Assembly: GCF_035046485.1 (NCBI RefSeq) | Contig: NC_085137.1 | Span: 482,726,252-482,790,251 of the forward strand | DNA: 64,000 nt | From: Aedes albopictus | Taxonomy: Eukaryota; Arthropoda; Insecta; Diptera; Culicidae | Reading direction: 5' to 3' | Shown here: in pieces, positions 12,298-23,838 of the stretch | How the letters are laid out: the number at the start of each line of letters is the position of its first letter | Numbering within the stretch: the stretch's first letter is position 1 | Notes under the pieces: model-generated | What the model was told of the DNA's origin: nothing | What the model saw: the letters and a program-made list of their open reading frames with translations, nothing else | The model's database searches: none | Position numbers and translations under genes: made by a program

Positions 12298-13383
12298 TAC
12301 AGTACTTTTTCGATTATATCACGAATAAAAAAAATAATCGCGTGATATACTGGAGCGTGATAAAATTGAAACATATTTTTGCGAGTGTTTTTATTACTCA
12401 AAATACACCCAAATACAAAAAAAAGCAAATAAAAAACTAACAAAACATGAAACCACGCGATGGAAATTGAAAATTTCAAGCAGCATTTTGAAAAAAAAAA
12501 GCCAACTGTCAATAAAGATCAAGAAGTCATCCTAGACTGTGTTTATGCTGCATTGTAGAGCAATGTGAAGATATACTTTCAACGCCTCAACTAACTAGTG
12601 AAGACGAAATGGAGCCACATGAAATGGAACGCATGAAGTCTGAAATGGCACTCAATAGTTTGCTCGAGTGAGCAAGCAATGAGTAGCATTTTCAGTCTTG
12701 AGTAATATTTAAGTTATGACATCCGTGCTGTCGGTATTTGCATGGTAACAATTGATCATTGATCATTTCATAACAGCCGTTTAAGTGATTTTAATGGTCT
12801 ATTCTGACAAACATCTTTGGATTCTCTTATGCTAGGAACCTTCCAAAACTTATATGAAGTTGCGAATGGAATTCCATTTAAAGATTGCATTTTGACATTT
12901 TGTCAAACCAACTTTTATTGAAATGAGTTAACATTGAAGTTTTATGCAGCTTTTCGTTTGTTTGGTAAATATTTGCAATGTTTTAAAATGCGATTCTAGA
13001 TAATCAAGTTCAGTACCCGGTCTGAAATCCCTTATCAGCTTTACCACTGAAACCATTTAGGGTAGAAGCATTTGTTTTAACCATAATACAGATTGAAACC
13101 TTTCATATTGGCATATTGGTAGTTTTAATTGATTAATTTGTATTTTTTTAGGAATGGTTTCCCTTAGACTGACGAAAACTGGTGAACGAACCCTACTCAT
13201 GTGCAAAAGTAGCATAATCATGACAATTTATATGTCCTACTTAGTTTGGAATATGTACTTGTAAATATTTCTATCAAATATCATAGCGTGATAAAATCGA
13301 AAAAAAAATACCGTGCTAGAATCGAGCGTGATATAATGGAGCGTGATTAAATAGAACCGTGGCAAAATCGAAAAACCACTGTA
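12298..13383. mobile_element. TA-flanked element, pogo/Tc1-like ends
   Basis: The left end at 12300 is CAGTACTTTTTCGATTATAT. The reverse complement of the right end (13381) is CAGTGGTTTTTCGATTTTGC. Both are flanked by TA. GCGTGATA-AAAT-GA motifs repeat near both ends. No transposase frame is visible in the 1.08-kb interior, so it is a non-autonomous derivative. CAGT ends with TA duplications suit the Tc1/mariner/pogo group. Confidence 0.8.
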
Positions 13384-14035
13384 TTCATTTTGTTTTAAGC
13401 GTATATTGATAATAAATTGATAATAAATAATAATAAAATTCGAAGTGGACATAAATTCGAAGTAGTATCATCAATACGGTTTGTTGTATCATCGTTTTAT
13501 AATACGATGTATCACTAAAGATTGGATAATGTTACATTGTACAATTGCTGTACCTATGATACCATTTTGTCCGAATGTCCCTTACCCAGACCAATCTCGC
13601 GAATGGCACGACATGTGGCGGCTGGCCGTCTAGAAGGATCCCTTCGCCCTCTGCTTCCCTATACAAGACAGGGCTGCTGAATTGCACATTTTGACGGTCA
13701 CGGTTATGTTTTGGGCGCAAATTATGGGATGGTGCAATCCTTTTCTGTCTGGCACGCGTGGCGACCATTTAATAGATTTTTATTTGCCAGCATATTTGGT
13801 TTGAGCTTTTGAGCGTTTGTTGCTGTGTGTATGATAATGAGGCTGGGTGCTGTTGCAGTAATGTATGATTTATGCTGCGGTAGGAAGTTTGACACAAATA
13901 TATGCACTGCTTCCGGCTGTAGGATTTTATGATTTGTGGTAGTCGGAAATAATGCAGAGCGATCAATTATAATCATGTTCTGGATAACGGAGACGGGGTG
14001 TAATAAGATTCATTACATTTCATGTTTATTTGCTT
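13384..14035. other. Spacer, no gene recognised
   Basis: A minus-strand open frame at 13532-13768 begins MVATRARQKRIAPSHNLRPK but shows no domain I know. No terminal repeats were seen. Confidence 0.35.
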
Positions 14036-15180
14036 AATTTTGTTTTGAAACATGAAATGATTCATATTTTCCTTTCCGACAAGCTTCGACCAGGAATACC
14101 AAGAAACCTCTGCAAATATTCATAGAAGAATTCTTGAATTCTTGGAATTTGTTTTTAAATACCAAAGAATTCATTGTTATTTCTGCAGGAACTGCTGAGA
14201 TGCTGCTGAGAAATCCCTGGAACTTTACCGAATAAAAACCTCTGAAAGAATCCACGAAAAAAGGTCTGAGTAAATCCTAAGCAACCCCCGCTGAAGGAAT
14301 TCCCGGAGGAACTTATGGATAAACCTTTCAACGACTTCCAGAAGGATCTATTGAGGATTTTAATTATGTCTGAGAGAATCTCCGATCATATGTATTAGCA
14401 CTCGAATGATTCTCTGAAGAAACTCCAACAATAATTTCAAGAGTTTCGTGAAAAAGTTTTAAATTTCTAAATGGAAAACCTTAGAGGAATTTCTCCAAAC
14501 AAAATCCTCCTAATCTCTATGAACAAAAAATCTCCAAGAATTGCATTGAAGGTATCCTTCAAGAAAAAGTACTTTAGAAATTCCTGGGAGAACTTCAGAA
14601 GATTCCCAAGAAAAAACTCTTGAAATAAATTCGAGAGTAATGCGCTCAAAAAGTTTGAAGAAATACATGCACGAACTTTTGTATCAATCTTTGAAGTAAT
14701 GTCCTAAAGAATAACTGAAGGAACCCCAGGAGGGTTTCTATTTGGGGAACCTGTGGACTAGTTTCAGAATGAATCTTTTGAGAAACTTCTTCAGAAATTC
14801 CTAAAAAAAAACATCCAAGAAATATTTCTGGAGAAATTCATCGAAGGAATTCCTGGAAAATTTTTCAACGAAATATATGGGTGAGAATGCATTCTAAAGG
14901 GAGAAATCTCTGAAACAATTCTTGCTGAAATCATGCTATTGGTAGATTCTAAAATCTTCCAAAAATATTCTTTCTATAAACATTCTGGAAAATTTATGAT
15001 AAGCCCCAAAAAATCGCTAAAGGATTGGTGTCGCTGGATATCGTCGAAGGGAAAACTATGAAGAAGTACATGGGAAGAAAAATATTCTGAAATAATTTGC
15101 AGGAAAATCTTTACAAAACTTTTACTAAACTGAAAAAAGTCATCCCTTACCTCTTCTTTATGAAACATATTTCACAACAA
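14036..15180. repeat. Degenerate 12-bp period tract (GGAATTCCTCCA family)
   Basis: Strongly decayed series of AGGAATTYCTNNAGAA-like units in mixed orientation, spaced near 12 bp or multiples. Short open frames on both strands, such as 14467-14649, result from the stop-poor unit and are not genes. Confidence 0.65.
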
Positions 15181-15464
15181 TAAAAACAGCCGCCAACATA
15201 TACGACACCCAAACAAATGCTTGTACTATGATTCCTTATTACCAAAATCCTATCATGGCAAACCGGATGTCGCTAAGCTTCGGTTTGGTAGATCTTTCAC
15301 CGTAACGCAACACGAAAAGATGATCTATCTAACTTCTGTTTCAATTAATGGCTTCCTTTAAAAACACATTATTACTATCTTGAATTTTGATGCAAACGAG
15401 AAAACTCAAATTTCGAAAACACAGTGTGTGTTTGATTGAAAAGTTGAGAAATAAATTTGTGAAA

Positions 15465-15548
15465 AAATACCACTTGTTCTGGTGCGATTCGAACCCACGA
15501 CTCCGTATCGCTAGTCCCACGCTTTAATCATCTAAACCACAGAACAAG
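15465..15548 (-). mobile_element. tRNA-like SINE head (minus strand)
   Basis: On the minus strand the segment reads TTCTGTGGTTTAGATGATTA near its start and ends in GTGGGTTCGAATCGC, matching tRNA A- and B-box spacing. A related but more decayed copy lies at 37080-37152. It could be a tRNA pseudogene; the shared downstream sequence (TTTTTTCACAAATTTAT) in both copies favours a SINE. Confidence 0.6.
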
Positions 15549-17098
15549 TTATGATTAATGTGAATATATATATGGAGATTATTGTATTAGGAGCATTTTT
15601 GTATCGATGTTCTAAATAAATCGTTTGATTTCATGATTTATCACAAAAAAAACTGATTCGCACATTTTCACAAAACTTTTAAACACTTATCAACCATGCG
15701 TATAGTGTCATCCTGCTTCATCAGAAGATTTGAAATTAGAGTTGAATCCGAATGCACTGTTGAATTTGCCCATAGTAGAGTAACGTTCACACATTTCACT
15801 AACAGCTGCTTACCTTTAGCACTCTTTCTCCGAACCGTTTTCCTGCTAACCACTAGAATAAGTCCTATGTCGTGACTAGATCCGGAGTCTATCCGACACT
15901 GACTGGATCCCGTCTATTGCAGACAAACCCTTTATAAGCTCCCACCATCTTGGTCCGAACTGGTCTTAGACAACACCTTTGAGTCCGGCGGCGTGAATAT
16001 CCTGCGTAAACCACCTCCGCATCTAACTGTCTCACTCTTTCTCTCTTTCTATGTAGAATCGCAAATTCTCCTTGCGAAGAAGACCAGCAACACAAACAGA
16101 CGACAACATTGCCCGAAGACGATGGCGACTACGACTACGACCTAGGCCAATAGCAAAACAAAATACAAAACATGCACCGCCGGTCGCCGCCGCCGCAAAG
16201 GAGAAGCATAAAAAATTGCATCAAAAGGGGGCTCGATGTTATGCATCAACTTCTTCGCCGATTCTTGCCTGCATCGCCGTTCCTTCGTTTTACCTGGGCC
16301 GGGTCCGGTCCGGGCAACCCTTTATGGTGTGTTGTTATCACACGCTGCTGGCTGCAGTCAAAGCCATCATCATCTGGAGAAGCTACGGACACATTTATGG
16401 GCTCTGTTGGGAAGCATCTTCCTGGCAGGGTTGCAGTTTTTTTGGAATCTTGATCGATAATGGTTCTGCGAGTGATTTCTGCTGAAACCACGAAATGCTG
16501 AAAATAACAAATAAGGAACTTCAAAATCCACCCAATTATCTTCGATTTATTGTAACTTTTCTAATCATCTTAAAAATAAACTTGTAAAAATTCCTGAGAG
16601 CTTGAAATTTAAAATTTTTTTTTATATGCTCAGCTCAAAATCGACAAAATTGTCACTTACACCCCTTTACATCTTGGCTCCTCAATTCTGTAAAAAAAAG
16701 CAGCTTCATGGTTTTGGAAGAGTGTACATCAAGACTATTGCATCATCTTTAGTTATTTTTACTATTTTTTCACCATTTTTTTTTTCAAAATTTTATACTT
16801 GCCAATTTTGGAAAAATAAAGTTGTTGACACTATGGAATTATCATTTCGCTCTAACAAACATGGAGTAATAATTCATGTGAACATTCTTGGTTTCTTTTA
16901 GAATTTGATCTAAACTTTTCTAGAGATTGCCCCAGAAACTGATGCAGGAACTTTTTTGTAATACGTTTCCTGGACTCCTTCCGATATAGCTGCATGACCT
17001 TATTTTTCTTTCTCCAAGAATTCCTTTCGGAAAAACTTCCACGGATTTATCTTGTAAGTTTTTTGGAACACGTAGATGCTATCGACTGTTTCGAAATT
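15549..17098. other. Spacer with a higher-GC patch, no gene supported
   Basis: The interval 15850-16480 has higher GC than its surroundings and contains open frames on both strands (for example 16172-16453). They lack recognisable domains and contradict each other. The rest is AT-rich. A host exon or promoter cannot be excluded. Confidence 0.35.
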
Positions 17099-17236
17099 CA
17101 CAGGGTGTTTTTCGGCTTTCAGTCTGCTAAGCGATTGAAACGAAAACTTTTTTCTTACGCCAGACTTTTCAATGGGCTAGAAAGAAATTTTCGTTTCAAT
17201 CGGTTAACAGACTGAAAGCCGAAAAACAACCCTGTG
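17099..17236. mobile_element. 138-bp hairpin MITE
   Basis: Arms of about 46 bp begin CACAGGGTGTTTTTCGGCTT and end with the near-exact complement. The loop is about 45 bp. It lies inside a decayed 12-bp tract. No clear target duplication. Confidence 0.65.
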
Positions 17237-17239
17237 TAG

Positions 17240-18315
17240 TTCTTTGGAACATTCTCTAGATCTTCCTTCGTAGTTTTCGTTAGAGGATCCTCCTGAAATT
17301 TCTCGAAAAATTCCCCTTCTTTTTGGGTTTCCTTAAAAAAGCCTCAAATTTTTCGGGAATCCGTACGAGAATTTATCAAAGGATTCCTTCAGAAGGGCGT
17401 TCAGTGATAATTTTAGAAACAAAGAAGTTGCTTCAGAAATTTATCCCTGGATTCCTTCAGAAAATCTTCAGCAGACCCCTTCAGAAATTCTAAGATTTCT
17501 ATAGAAATTCTTTTAAGGATTTGTTTAGAAATTTCCCTGGAGATTTCTTGGACTTGTCCAAGCATTCCAAGTCCATGGCCAAATTATTTCAAAGATTCTA
17601 TAATAAATTCTACCAGTGATATTCTCAGAATTGCTTCAGAAATTTATTCAGGTTTTTTTTTAGGAAGTCCACCAAATATTCGTTAAACAATTACACTCAG
17701 TGTTGGTAAAATCACACTAAATGCAGACTCATGAACCGCTCCTGCGTGAGCAAACTCGCGCGCGATTCTGAATCATTTTCTCACGCGCGAGATTTTCATG
17801 CAAAATCTCGCTCTAACGAGTCAAGCGCCGAAATCTCGTTCGCTTGAAAAACGAATCCAAATCAATTTAAACGGCATTCAATGTTATTGTACGCTAGATT
17901 TGCTTTTTTTCTATCATATATTCCTAACAACTTTGATGTAAATATTAAGAACACCAACAAATAAAGCAATGAGTGAAATCGCGAGTCAACTCATGCATGA
18001 TTTTTTCGACGGTGAGTTTGGCGAGTCAAGAATCGCGCGTGAAACAACTCAACCATGAGATTTGAGAATTTGAGTTTTTACCAACACTGATTACACTAGA
18101 GATTCCATTGAAAATTCCTACATGAATGAGTCTAGAAATTTCTCCAGGGATCATCTAGAAAAGCCTACAGGAATTCTCCCAGAGATTTTTAGATTATTAT
18201 TTTCCAGGGAGTCAAGCAGGAGTTCCTCCAGAGATTCAAGCACGAGTTCACACAGAGATTTCCTCCTGGAATTCCTCAATTTATTACCTTAGAAATAAAT
18301 TTGGCATTTCCTCTA
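17240..18315. repeat. Degenerate 12-bp period tract with an insertion
   Basis: GGATTTCYTCAGAAATTC-type units recur between 17290 and 17690 and resume at 18100-18310. The interruption is the hAT-like MITE at 17690-18097. No gene. Confidence 0.55.
17690..18097. mobile_element. hAT-like MITE (TSD ATTACACT)
   Basis: The ends CAGTGTTGGTAAAA (17698) and its complement (to 18089) are flanked by ATTACACT at 17690-17697 and 18090-18097. The 392-bp interior carries repeated CTCGCGCGCGA and AATCTCGC-type motifs in both orientations near the ends, in the same design as the inner hAT at 2629 but with a different motif. Confidence 0.88.
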
Positions 18316-18473
18316 GGGGAGCATCCATTAAGTACGTCACGCTAAAATTGGGAATTTTCGGCCCCCCCTCCCCCCTTCGTACGGGTTTTTCCTATACTGA
18401 ATACATTGCTTGTCACACTTTCACAAACCCCCCCTCCCCCCTAGGACCGTGACGTACTTAATGGATGGCCCCT
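18316..18473. mobile_element. Short MITE with CATCCATTAAGTACGTCACG ends
   Basis: CATCCATTAAGTACGTCACG appears at 18322 and, as the complement, at about 18447-18466, around an interior with C-rich runs. TA flanks both sides. I recall similar ends in MITEs of many animals but do not assign the family. Confidence 0.72.
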
Positions 18474-18487
18474 AGGAATAAATCCAG

Positions 18488-18818
18488 GGATGTTTTCGAT
18501 CACTTGACAATCATTTGACTCATTTGTCCATAATTCAGTTCAGAAACCTAATATCAAAATGTGATGTTCGGCAAAGTTGTAGATTAGTGATTTTCCTACA
18601 ATTATCACAAAGGACGCAAAATTCGATCGTTTAGTATGAGTAGCTGGTACTAACACTTTTACGATGTAAATATTACAGTTAGAATATGGCGTCCTTGGTG
18701 ATAATTGTAGGAAAAACACACAACTACAACTTTGCCGAATACAACATTCCAATACAGGGCTTCTGAACTGAGTTATGGACAAATGAGTCAAATGATTGCC
18801 AAGTGATCGAAAACATCC
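18488..18818. mobile_element. Foldback repeat, about 330 bp
   Basis: Arms of roughly 110-120 bp start GGATGTTTTCGATCACTTG and end with the complement. Internal matches include CAATCATTTGACTCATTTGT and CAATTATCACAAAGGACGC. The loop is short. No target duplication is evident. Confidence 0.7.
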
Positions 18819-18946
18819 TCGAATAAATGCAATAATTCCACTACGGATTTTTAAGGAATTGATTCAAAAATATTCCTTAGGATTTTTTATACAGAAATTC
18901 CTTTAGAAATCTCATGTGTTTTTTTTTTCAGGAAGCTTTGCATACG

Positions 18947-19961
18947 TAGGGGAGACTGAGGAGACTTGATCCTTGGGGAGACTTGTTCCCCCCATATTTT
19001 CTCAGAATCAAAGACAGTTTTCTTCTAGCATATTTTTTCCAAAACAACATCTGGGCAGACGACAATTTTTTTAGCTACAAGTGATTTTGATTGCGCATTA
19101 CATTATTTTTTAATGGCTGATGGTTTGTTTTCAGCCCTTCAGAAATCTTTTTAGCGATTCCGAAAAATCTTAATAACTTTGTTAAAATTGAACCAAATCG
19201 TGTCAAAATTTAACAGCACATAGTGTAAATAATATACTATCAACCGTATTTATCTTAATAAGGCTGTTATACAAATATATTTTTTTAAATGGTGTGGTGG
19301 TTAGAACACACGACTATCACGCCGAGGACCTGGGATCGGATCCCACTCCCGACATACTCACAAAATGTGGGTTCTTCCTTCGGAAGGGAAGTAAAGCGTG
19401 GGTCCCGAGATGAACTAGCCTAGGGTTGAAAATCTCGTTAATACAGACAAAAATAAAAAAAAAATTTAAAAAATGCAGCTTAGTATATACAATAGTGACA
19501 TGGGATTCTAGTATATTGAATGATAAAACGTCTCAGACAATTATTATTTTATTACACACCATAAAAAGGGGGATTAAGTCTCCCCATTTTCAAAATACGG
19601 CATATCCTTAACAATTTAAGGAAATTTTACAATTTCAAATACACAATATTCATAAAAAATACAAGAACACTTGAAAAGAAAATGAAAAGGAAGCTTCTGG
19701 AATTATTTTCCCTTTAAATTAACCATGTGCTCAAAAGGGGATCAATTGTGACCTATTTTTGAAAAATACATCATAAGACATGCCTCCATAAAAACACAGT
19801 TTTGAAAACTTTAACAACAATTTAAAGTCCTTCTGTTGTGTATAAATTTGCAATAGATGTTTATCTGCCATTCTGTACGAAAAACGGATCTAGTCTTGTG
19901 TTTTTCTTAATGTTACAGGCAAATTAAGAAAAAGGGATCAAGTCTACCCAGTCTCCCCTAC
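18947..19961. mobile_element. TA-flanked element with GGGGAGACTG ends
   Basis: The left end is GGGGAGACTGAGGAGACTTG (18949) and the complement of the right end (19959) is GGGGAGACTGGGTAGACTTG. TA flanks both sides. Further copies of the GATTAAGTCTCCCC-type motif occur inside (near 19570 and 19735). The interior holds a SINE and no transposase. Probably Tc1/mariner-type and non-autonomous. Confidence 0.75.
19285..19460 (+). mobile_element. Feilai-like tRNA-derived SINE
   Basis: The head has an A-box-like GTGGTTAGAACACACGACTA and a B-box-like GGGATCGGATCCC. The body ends in GAGATGAACTAGCCTAGGGT followed by AAAATCTCGTTAATACAGAC and an A-rich tail. A 59-bp truncated relative of this tail is inserted at 29945. 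The Feilai resemblance is from memory. Confidence 0.72.
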
Positions 19962-20004
19962 GCTTATCTCCGCCTCTGGATCCGATCTACTGATACCTAC
20001 TGAT

Positions 20005-21200
20005 AAACGTTTATCCATTCTTCAGGTGTTCAGGGGTTTTCCAAGAATGTTTTCTACAAACCAAGAGTTTTATTAAAGGATTTCTCCATAAATTATCCTA
20101 TAAATTCCTGTTTTTTTCTCCAGGATTTCCATCAAGGGATTCCCGAGAAGTCTCTTCAGAAAGTTCTTAGGATATTCCCCCGGGATTTCTTCAAGAATTT
20201 CCCTAAGATTTCATCAACTATTTCTTTAGCGATTCATTCAGAATAAACTTATATTTCTATAGAAATTGTACTGAAGTTCTTAGAGTTATCTTGCAAGTTC
20301 CATCTGAAATTCCTTTGAGGAGATATTTTTATTTCCAAAGAATTCTCCAGAATTTTAGGGATTGCTTCAAGAATTTAAGCAAATGAAGAAGAAATCATTT
20401 TCTTCTATAGATTTTTTAGAAATTCTTTTAATACTACTTTTTACAAATCCTACAATTTTATTAAAAACATGCTTCAGATATTCTTGCCAAATTTTCATCA
20501 AGAATTCTTTGAGAAATTCCTTTTGTGATTTTTGGAGAAATTACTAAAAGATTTTTTTACAGGAATTGCTTTTGCCGTTTAAATTTACTGTAGAGCTCTT
20601 TAAAGAATCCTCAACGGAATTCATAAGAAATCCCTGGGAGATTCGCTCTTGGAATCCTTGAAAGTAATCCTGGAGATACATTTGGAAACTTCTAGAAGAA
20701 ATTTTTGAAAAGTTTTAAGAGGAATTTCTGGACAAAAATTCATGAAGCAATTTCTGATGTTATCTCTTGAACAATTCCTGGAATTTTTTTTTTGGAATTG
20801 GATGTTTGATGAAATTTTTGGAGGAATTTCTAGAGAAACACCTGGAGAAATTCCTAGAAGGATTTCGTGTTGGATTTTTTTAAACAATTTTCACACAAAT
20901 TCCTAATAAAAATCTCCTGTAAAAATTGAGACAATGCTTCTGGAGGAATACCTTCGGATATATTTGAAGAAGAACATGAAGTGTCAATCCTTAAAGGAAT
21001 TTCCTTCTGAATCCCTTAACCCTAGTAGGATGTTGGGGTCAATATGATGCAGATAGACACGCTGAACGTGAACTATGCCATCATGATGCGAAAAAATTAA
21101 AATCTTAGAAGGGTTAAGAAATCCCAGGAGGAATTTCGGAAGAAATTTCTGAGGAAACCCGTGGACCAGATTCGAAATCATTTTTCAAATGATGAGAAAG
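20005..21200. repeat. Degenerate 12-bp period tract
   Basis: Decayed GGATTTCTTCAAGAATTYC-type units, with orientation apparently switching near 20600. Open frames such as 20621-20887 (minus) follow from the unit. A 94-bp TTAA-flanked MITE lies at 21016-21117. Confidence 0.6.
21016..21117. mobile_element. 94-bp TTAA-flanked micro-MITE
   Basis: TTAA at 21016-21019 and 21114-21117 bounds CCCTAGTAGGAT and the complement of CCCTTCTAAGAT. TTAA plus CCC ends are characteristic of piggyBac-type transposition. The interior (GTTGGGGTCA) is noncoding. Confidence 0.65.
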
Positions 21201-21329
21201 TAAAAAGTTAATAGAAAAAATTGTAACGTCATTTATGGAACCGGCTGAGAAGCAAACCCAAACATTCTCAAAATTCTTCTTGGCGTGACGTCCTCTCTGC
21301 TAATAGTGTTCAATGGATACTTTTTGAAT

Positions 21330-22300
21330 GATTTTAATCTTAATTTGAACCATCGTAATCATAATTTGAACCAATTTTAATCTTAATTTGAACTACTGGC
21401 TGCAGCAGCTCGAGCATCTCCCACAACAGCCAATTTTGTACTGAACAATAGAAAAACACATGGATCTGCTAATTCCCATAACTATTTTTCATTAGGCAGT
21501 GGAATTTCAACTAAGAATGCTCTAAACTCTTCAGGAACTTGGAAACTAAATTTGGAATTTTTCATCCCCCAAGAGTAAACAAAACAACCACTAGCGCAGT
21601 CTGCAGGCCAACACTGGAAGCTCGCCTCCGTTTACTAGTTCAAATTTAGATTACAAATGGTTCAACTTAAGGACAAACTTCTTGAAATCCCGCTTTACCA
21701 GTGCATCAAAATTTCAAACGCACAAATCTCAAGAAGCAAGCTTCACACAACAAAGCATTTCATTATTCTGTTCTTGCTCACTTGTAATAAGCTTAAAATA
21801 AGAAGATCAGGTACGCTGGTTTTGTTTACGAAGAGATTTGTGCCCTCGAAATCGTGAGTAGGTGCCGAAGTCGGCCATTGTGGCGGCCATTTTGGGATTC
21901 TTACAAGTCTGTCCTTAAGATAACATTCCCCAAGTAAGAATTACTTAATTTTGATAATTTTATGACAAATAATGCGGAATTTTATTCGGTTGGTCGATTC
22001 TACGATAAATAAGCTTTTATTTGACGTGTTCACATATTGCGTGTGATACAATGCATGAGCTGTACGAGTGCACCGAAAATGTGCTTTCTCTGTGGGGAAA
22101 TGGGTGAAATCACAGTGATTTTTCAATTGCCTGTTTTCCATGACAAAAACGATTTTTTCAATGCTTTTGAAGTCCATGTTATCAGGTTATATTACGGAAA
22201 GCTGTTTAACATCTTTTTCGGGACAATATTTGCCTAAAAAGTACGTCGTTTTAATGAATTTCGAAATGGTTCAAATTAAGATTACAATTTGACTAGTTCA
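21330..22300. repeat. Possible element bounded by GGTTCAAATTAAGATTA repeats
   Basis: TTAATCTTAATTTGAAC occurs at about 21338 and 21383, and its complement at about 22264, with a weaker version near 21636. Inverted placement suggests the edges of a non-autonomous element of about 0.95 kb, but no duplication was found. It contains copy 2 of the dispersed repeat. Confidence 0.4.
21735..21935 (+). repeat. Dispersed repeat, copy 2 of 3
   Basis: Matches the complement of 10435-10612 along nearly its full length and 39365-39600 more loosely. Landmarks: TTGTTTACGAAGAGATTTGT, ATCGTGAGTAGGTGCC, GGCGGCCATTTTGGGATTCT. Confidence 0.65.
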
Positions 22301-23838
22301 AAGTTTGATTTCTTACCCTAATGATAAATACTATTAAAGTTTGTGGTCAATCGAAAAATTTGCACGTACATCTGGCATCACTGGCTCCCAATAGTCATAA
22401 CACAACTGCTTAGTCTTGGCACCTCGCCCATCTATATTAGCGAAAGGCTTCCGGAGAAGATTTATTACGCTGTCTTAGCCGTTCTCACGGCCGGCGGAGG
22501 GTCCATCCGTAGTTACATATCTGCTGCCCAAGGAAAGATGCTGCCTCGTCCAATCCGATCCCGATCTTGATCGTTTTGACAGTGATGAGTGGAAATGCTG
22601 ACAACCATATTTTCAAACCCCAAGAGTGGAGAAAAGCTGTTCATGTTTGGGAGGTTTGGGTGATTTGAGTAAAATGTTGCTGTTTTCCGCTAGGTGGAAA
22701 GGGGTCCCCCTGAGAATACCCAAGACCAAACAGTACTTGCAGAATACCGTTAATTGAGAAATTAAATCGTTAGACATTACCGCAGATGGTCGTTGTGGTT
22801 CTGTTCTTTTGCGGAGTTCGTGTCTAAACAATCAGCATAATTTATGTATTTTTATTCGTTTTATTTATTATGGGAGTCTTATGGAAATTTCCTATTTCAG
22901 TGACCTACTTCATAGACGGAGGCAGAACATGCATATTGAAGGGTCTGAAATTTTTGTGACATTTTACACCATGTAGAACAGATAAGATGTTTTTCTTTCC
23001 TTGACGTTATGTCTCGACTGGGAAAGAGCAAGCTTCTCAGATTGTGTACTATGAGCAATTTCTAGGATCAGGTATCAGTAGGTCGGCTCCAGAGGCACGT
23101 TCTCCTTCATTTGGGAAATGTGTGCCATAAAAGTGTATTTAGAACACTAAGTTGAAAAGGACACTCTGGGTGTGCCACGAAAATAAAAATGGATTAAAAA
23201 TAGCTAAGGAACGTTTTCTTGGGAGGGTACCATACCAAAAATCATACGAAGTTAAATTTCAGGTGTACAATATTTGATATATAAGATTTAAATGATAAAT
23301 ATTCTGATGAATTGATTGAGGAGTAAATCATATCACAAGCTTTCCAACATCAAACCCTTTCGTATCCCCCTTTGCATTCACTGTGTCATCTCCCATCAGT
23401 ACGATACCACAAGATCCCGTGGGATCAAAACATCCATCGTAAACCCACACCAACGGAACCGGTTTTGGTTGGAATTCAAGTTTAGATTCCTCTTCCAGAA
23501 GGCTCGTTTCCCACTTCGCAAAAATCTGCAATTGCAGCAATTGGATCTCCGCACGCCATGACCTCTCGCTCGTCAACCCACCAACCCCTACACAGACGGA
23601 GCGGCGGCGGCGCCCACAAGTTCTGACTTGAACCTCGAAACCAACCGGACCGGTTCGGTTCAATCGCTTCTTGAGCTTGATATTGAAATTCGACCGCGCT
23701 GCACTGGCTGGTGGATGTGCTTCTGCCCTATCACTGCTGTTGCATCAAATGCCATGCCGATTGCCGACCCTCGTCACCCGCGCACTATAGTAGGTACCTA
23801 CGTAGGCCTGCCTTCATCTGCATTTGCATGCGATGCAC
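22301..23838. other. Spacer with GC-richer patch, no gene supported
   Basis: The interval holds unassigned sequence. Around 23075-23125 it carries about 50 bp shared with 61276-61326 (GGTCGGCTCCAGAGGCACGT). From 23380 to 23830 GC is higher and open frames exist on both strands without known domains. Confidence 0.35.

Noticed and set aside
13532..13768. 78-codon minus-strand frame suggesting a retroelement pol C-terminus
   Set aside because: I could not match it to any integrase or pol motif; no LTRs nearby.
15465..15548. Functional tRNA gene
   Set aside because: The cloverleaf is not convincing, the acceptor pairing is poor, and a related copy at 37080 shares downstream sequence, favouring a SINE head.
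15668..15853. Minus-strand frame with a GTAAGC after AAG that looks like an exon and donor site
   Set aside because: The frame starts with GTG, not ATG, has no recognised domain and no partner exon was found.
16072..16485. Arg-rich 137-codon plus-strand frame in a GC-richer patch
   Set aside because: No ATG at its start, competing frames on both strands and no domain. Kept only as part of a spacer.
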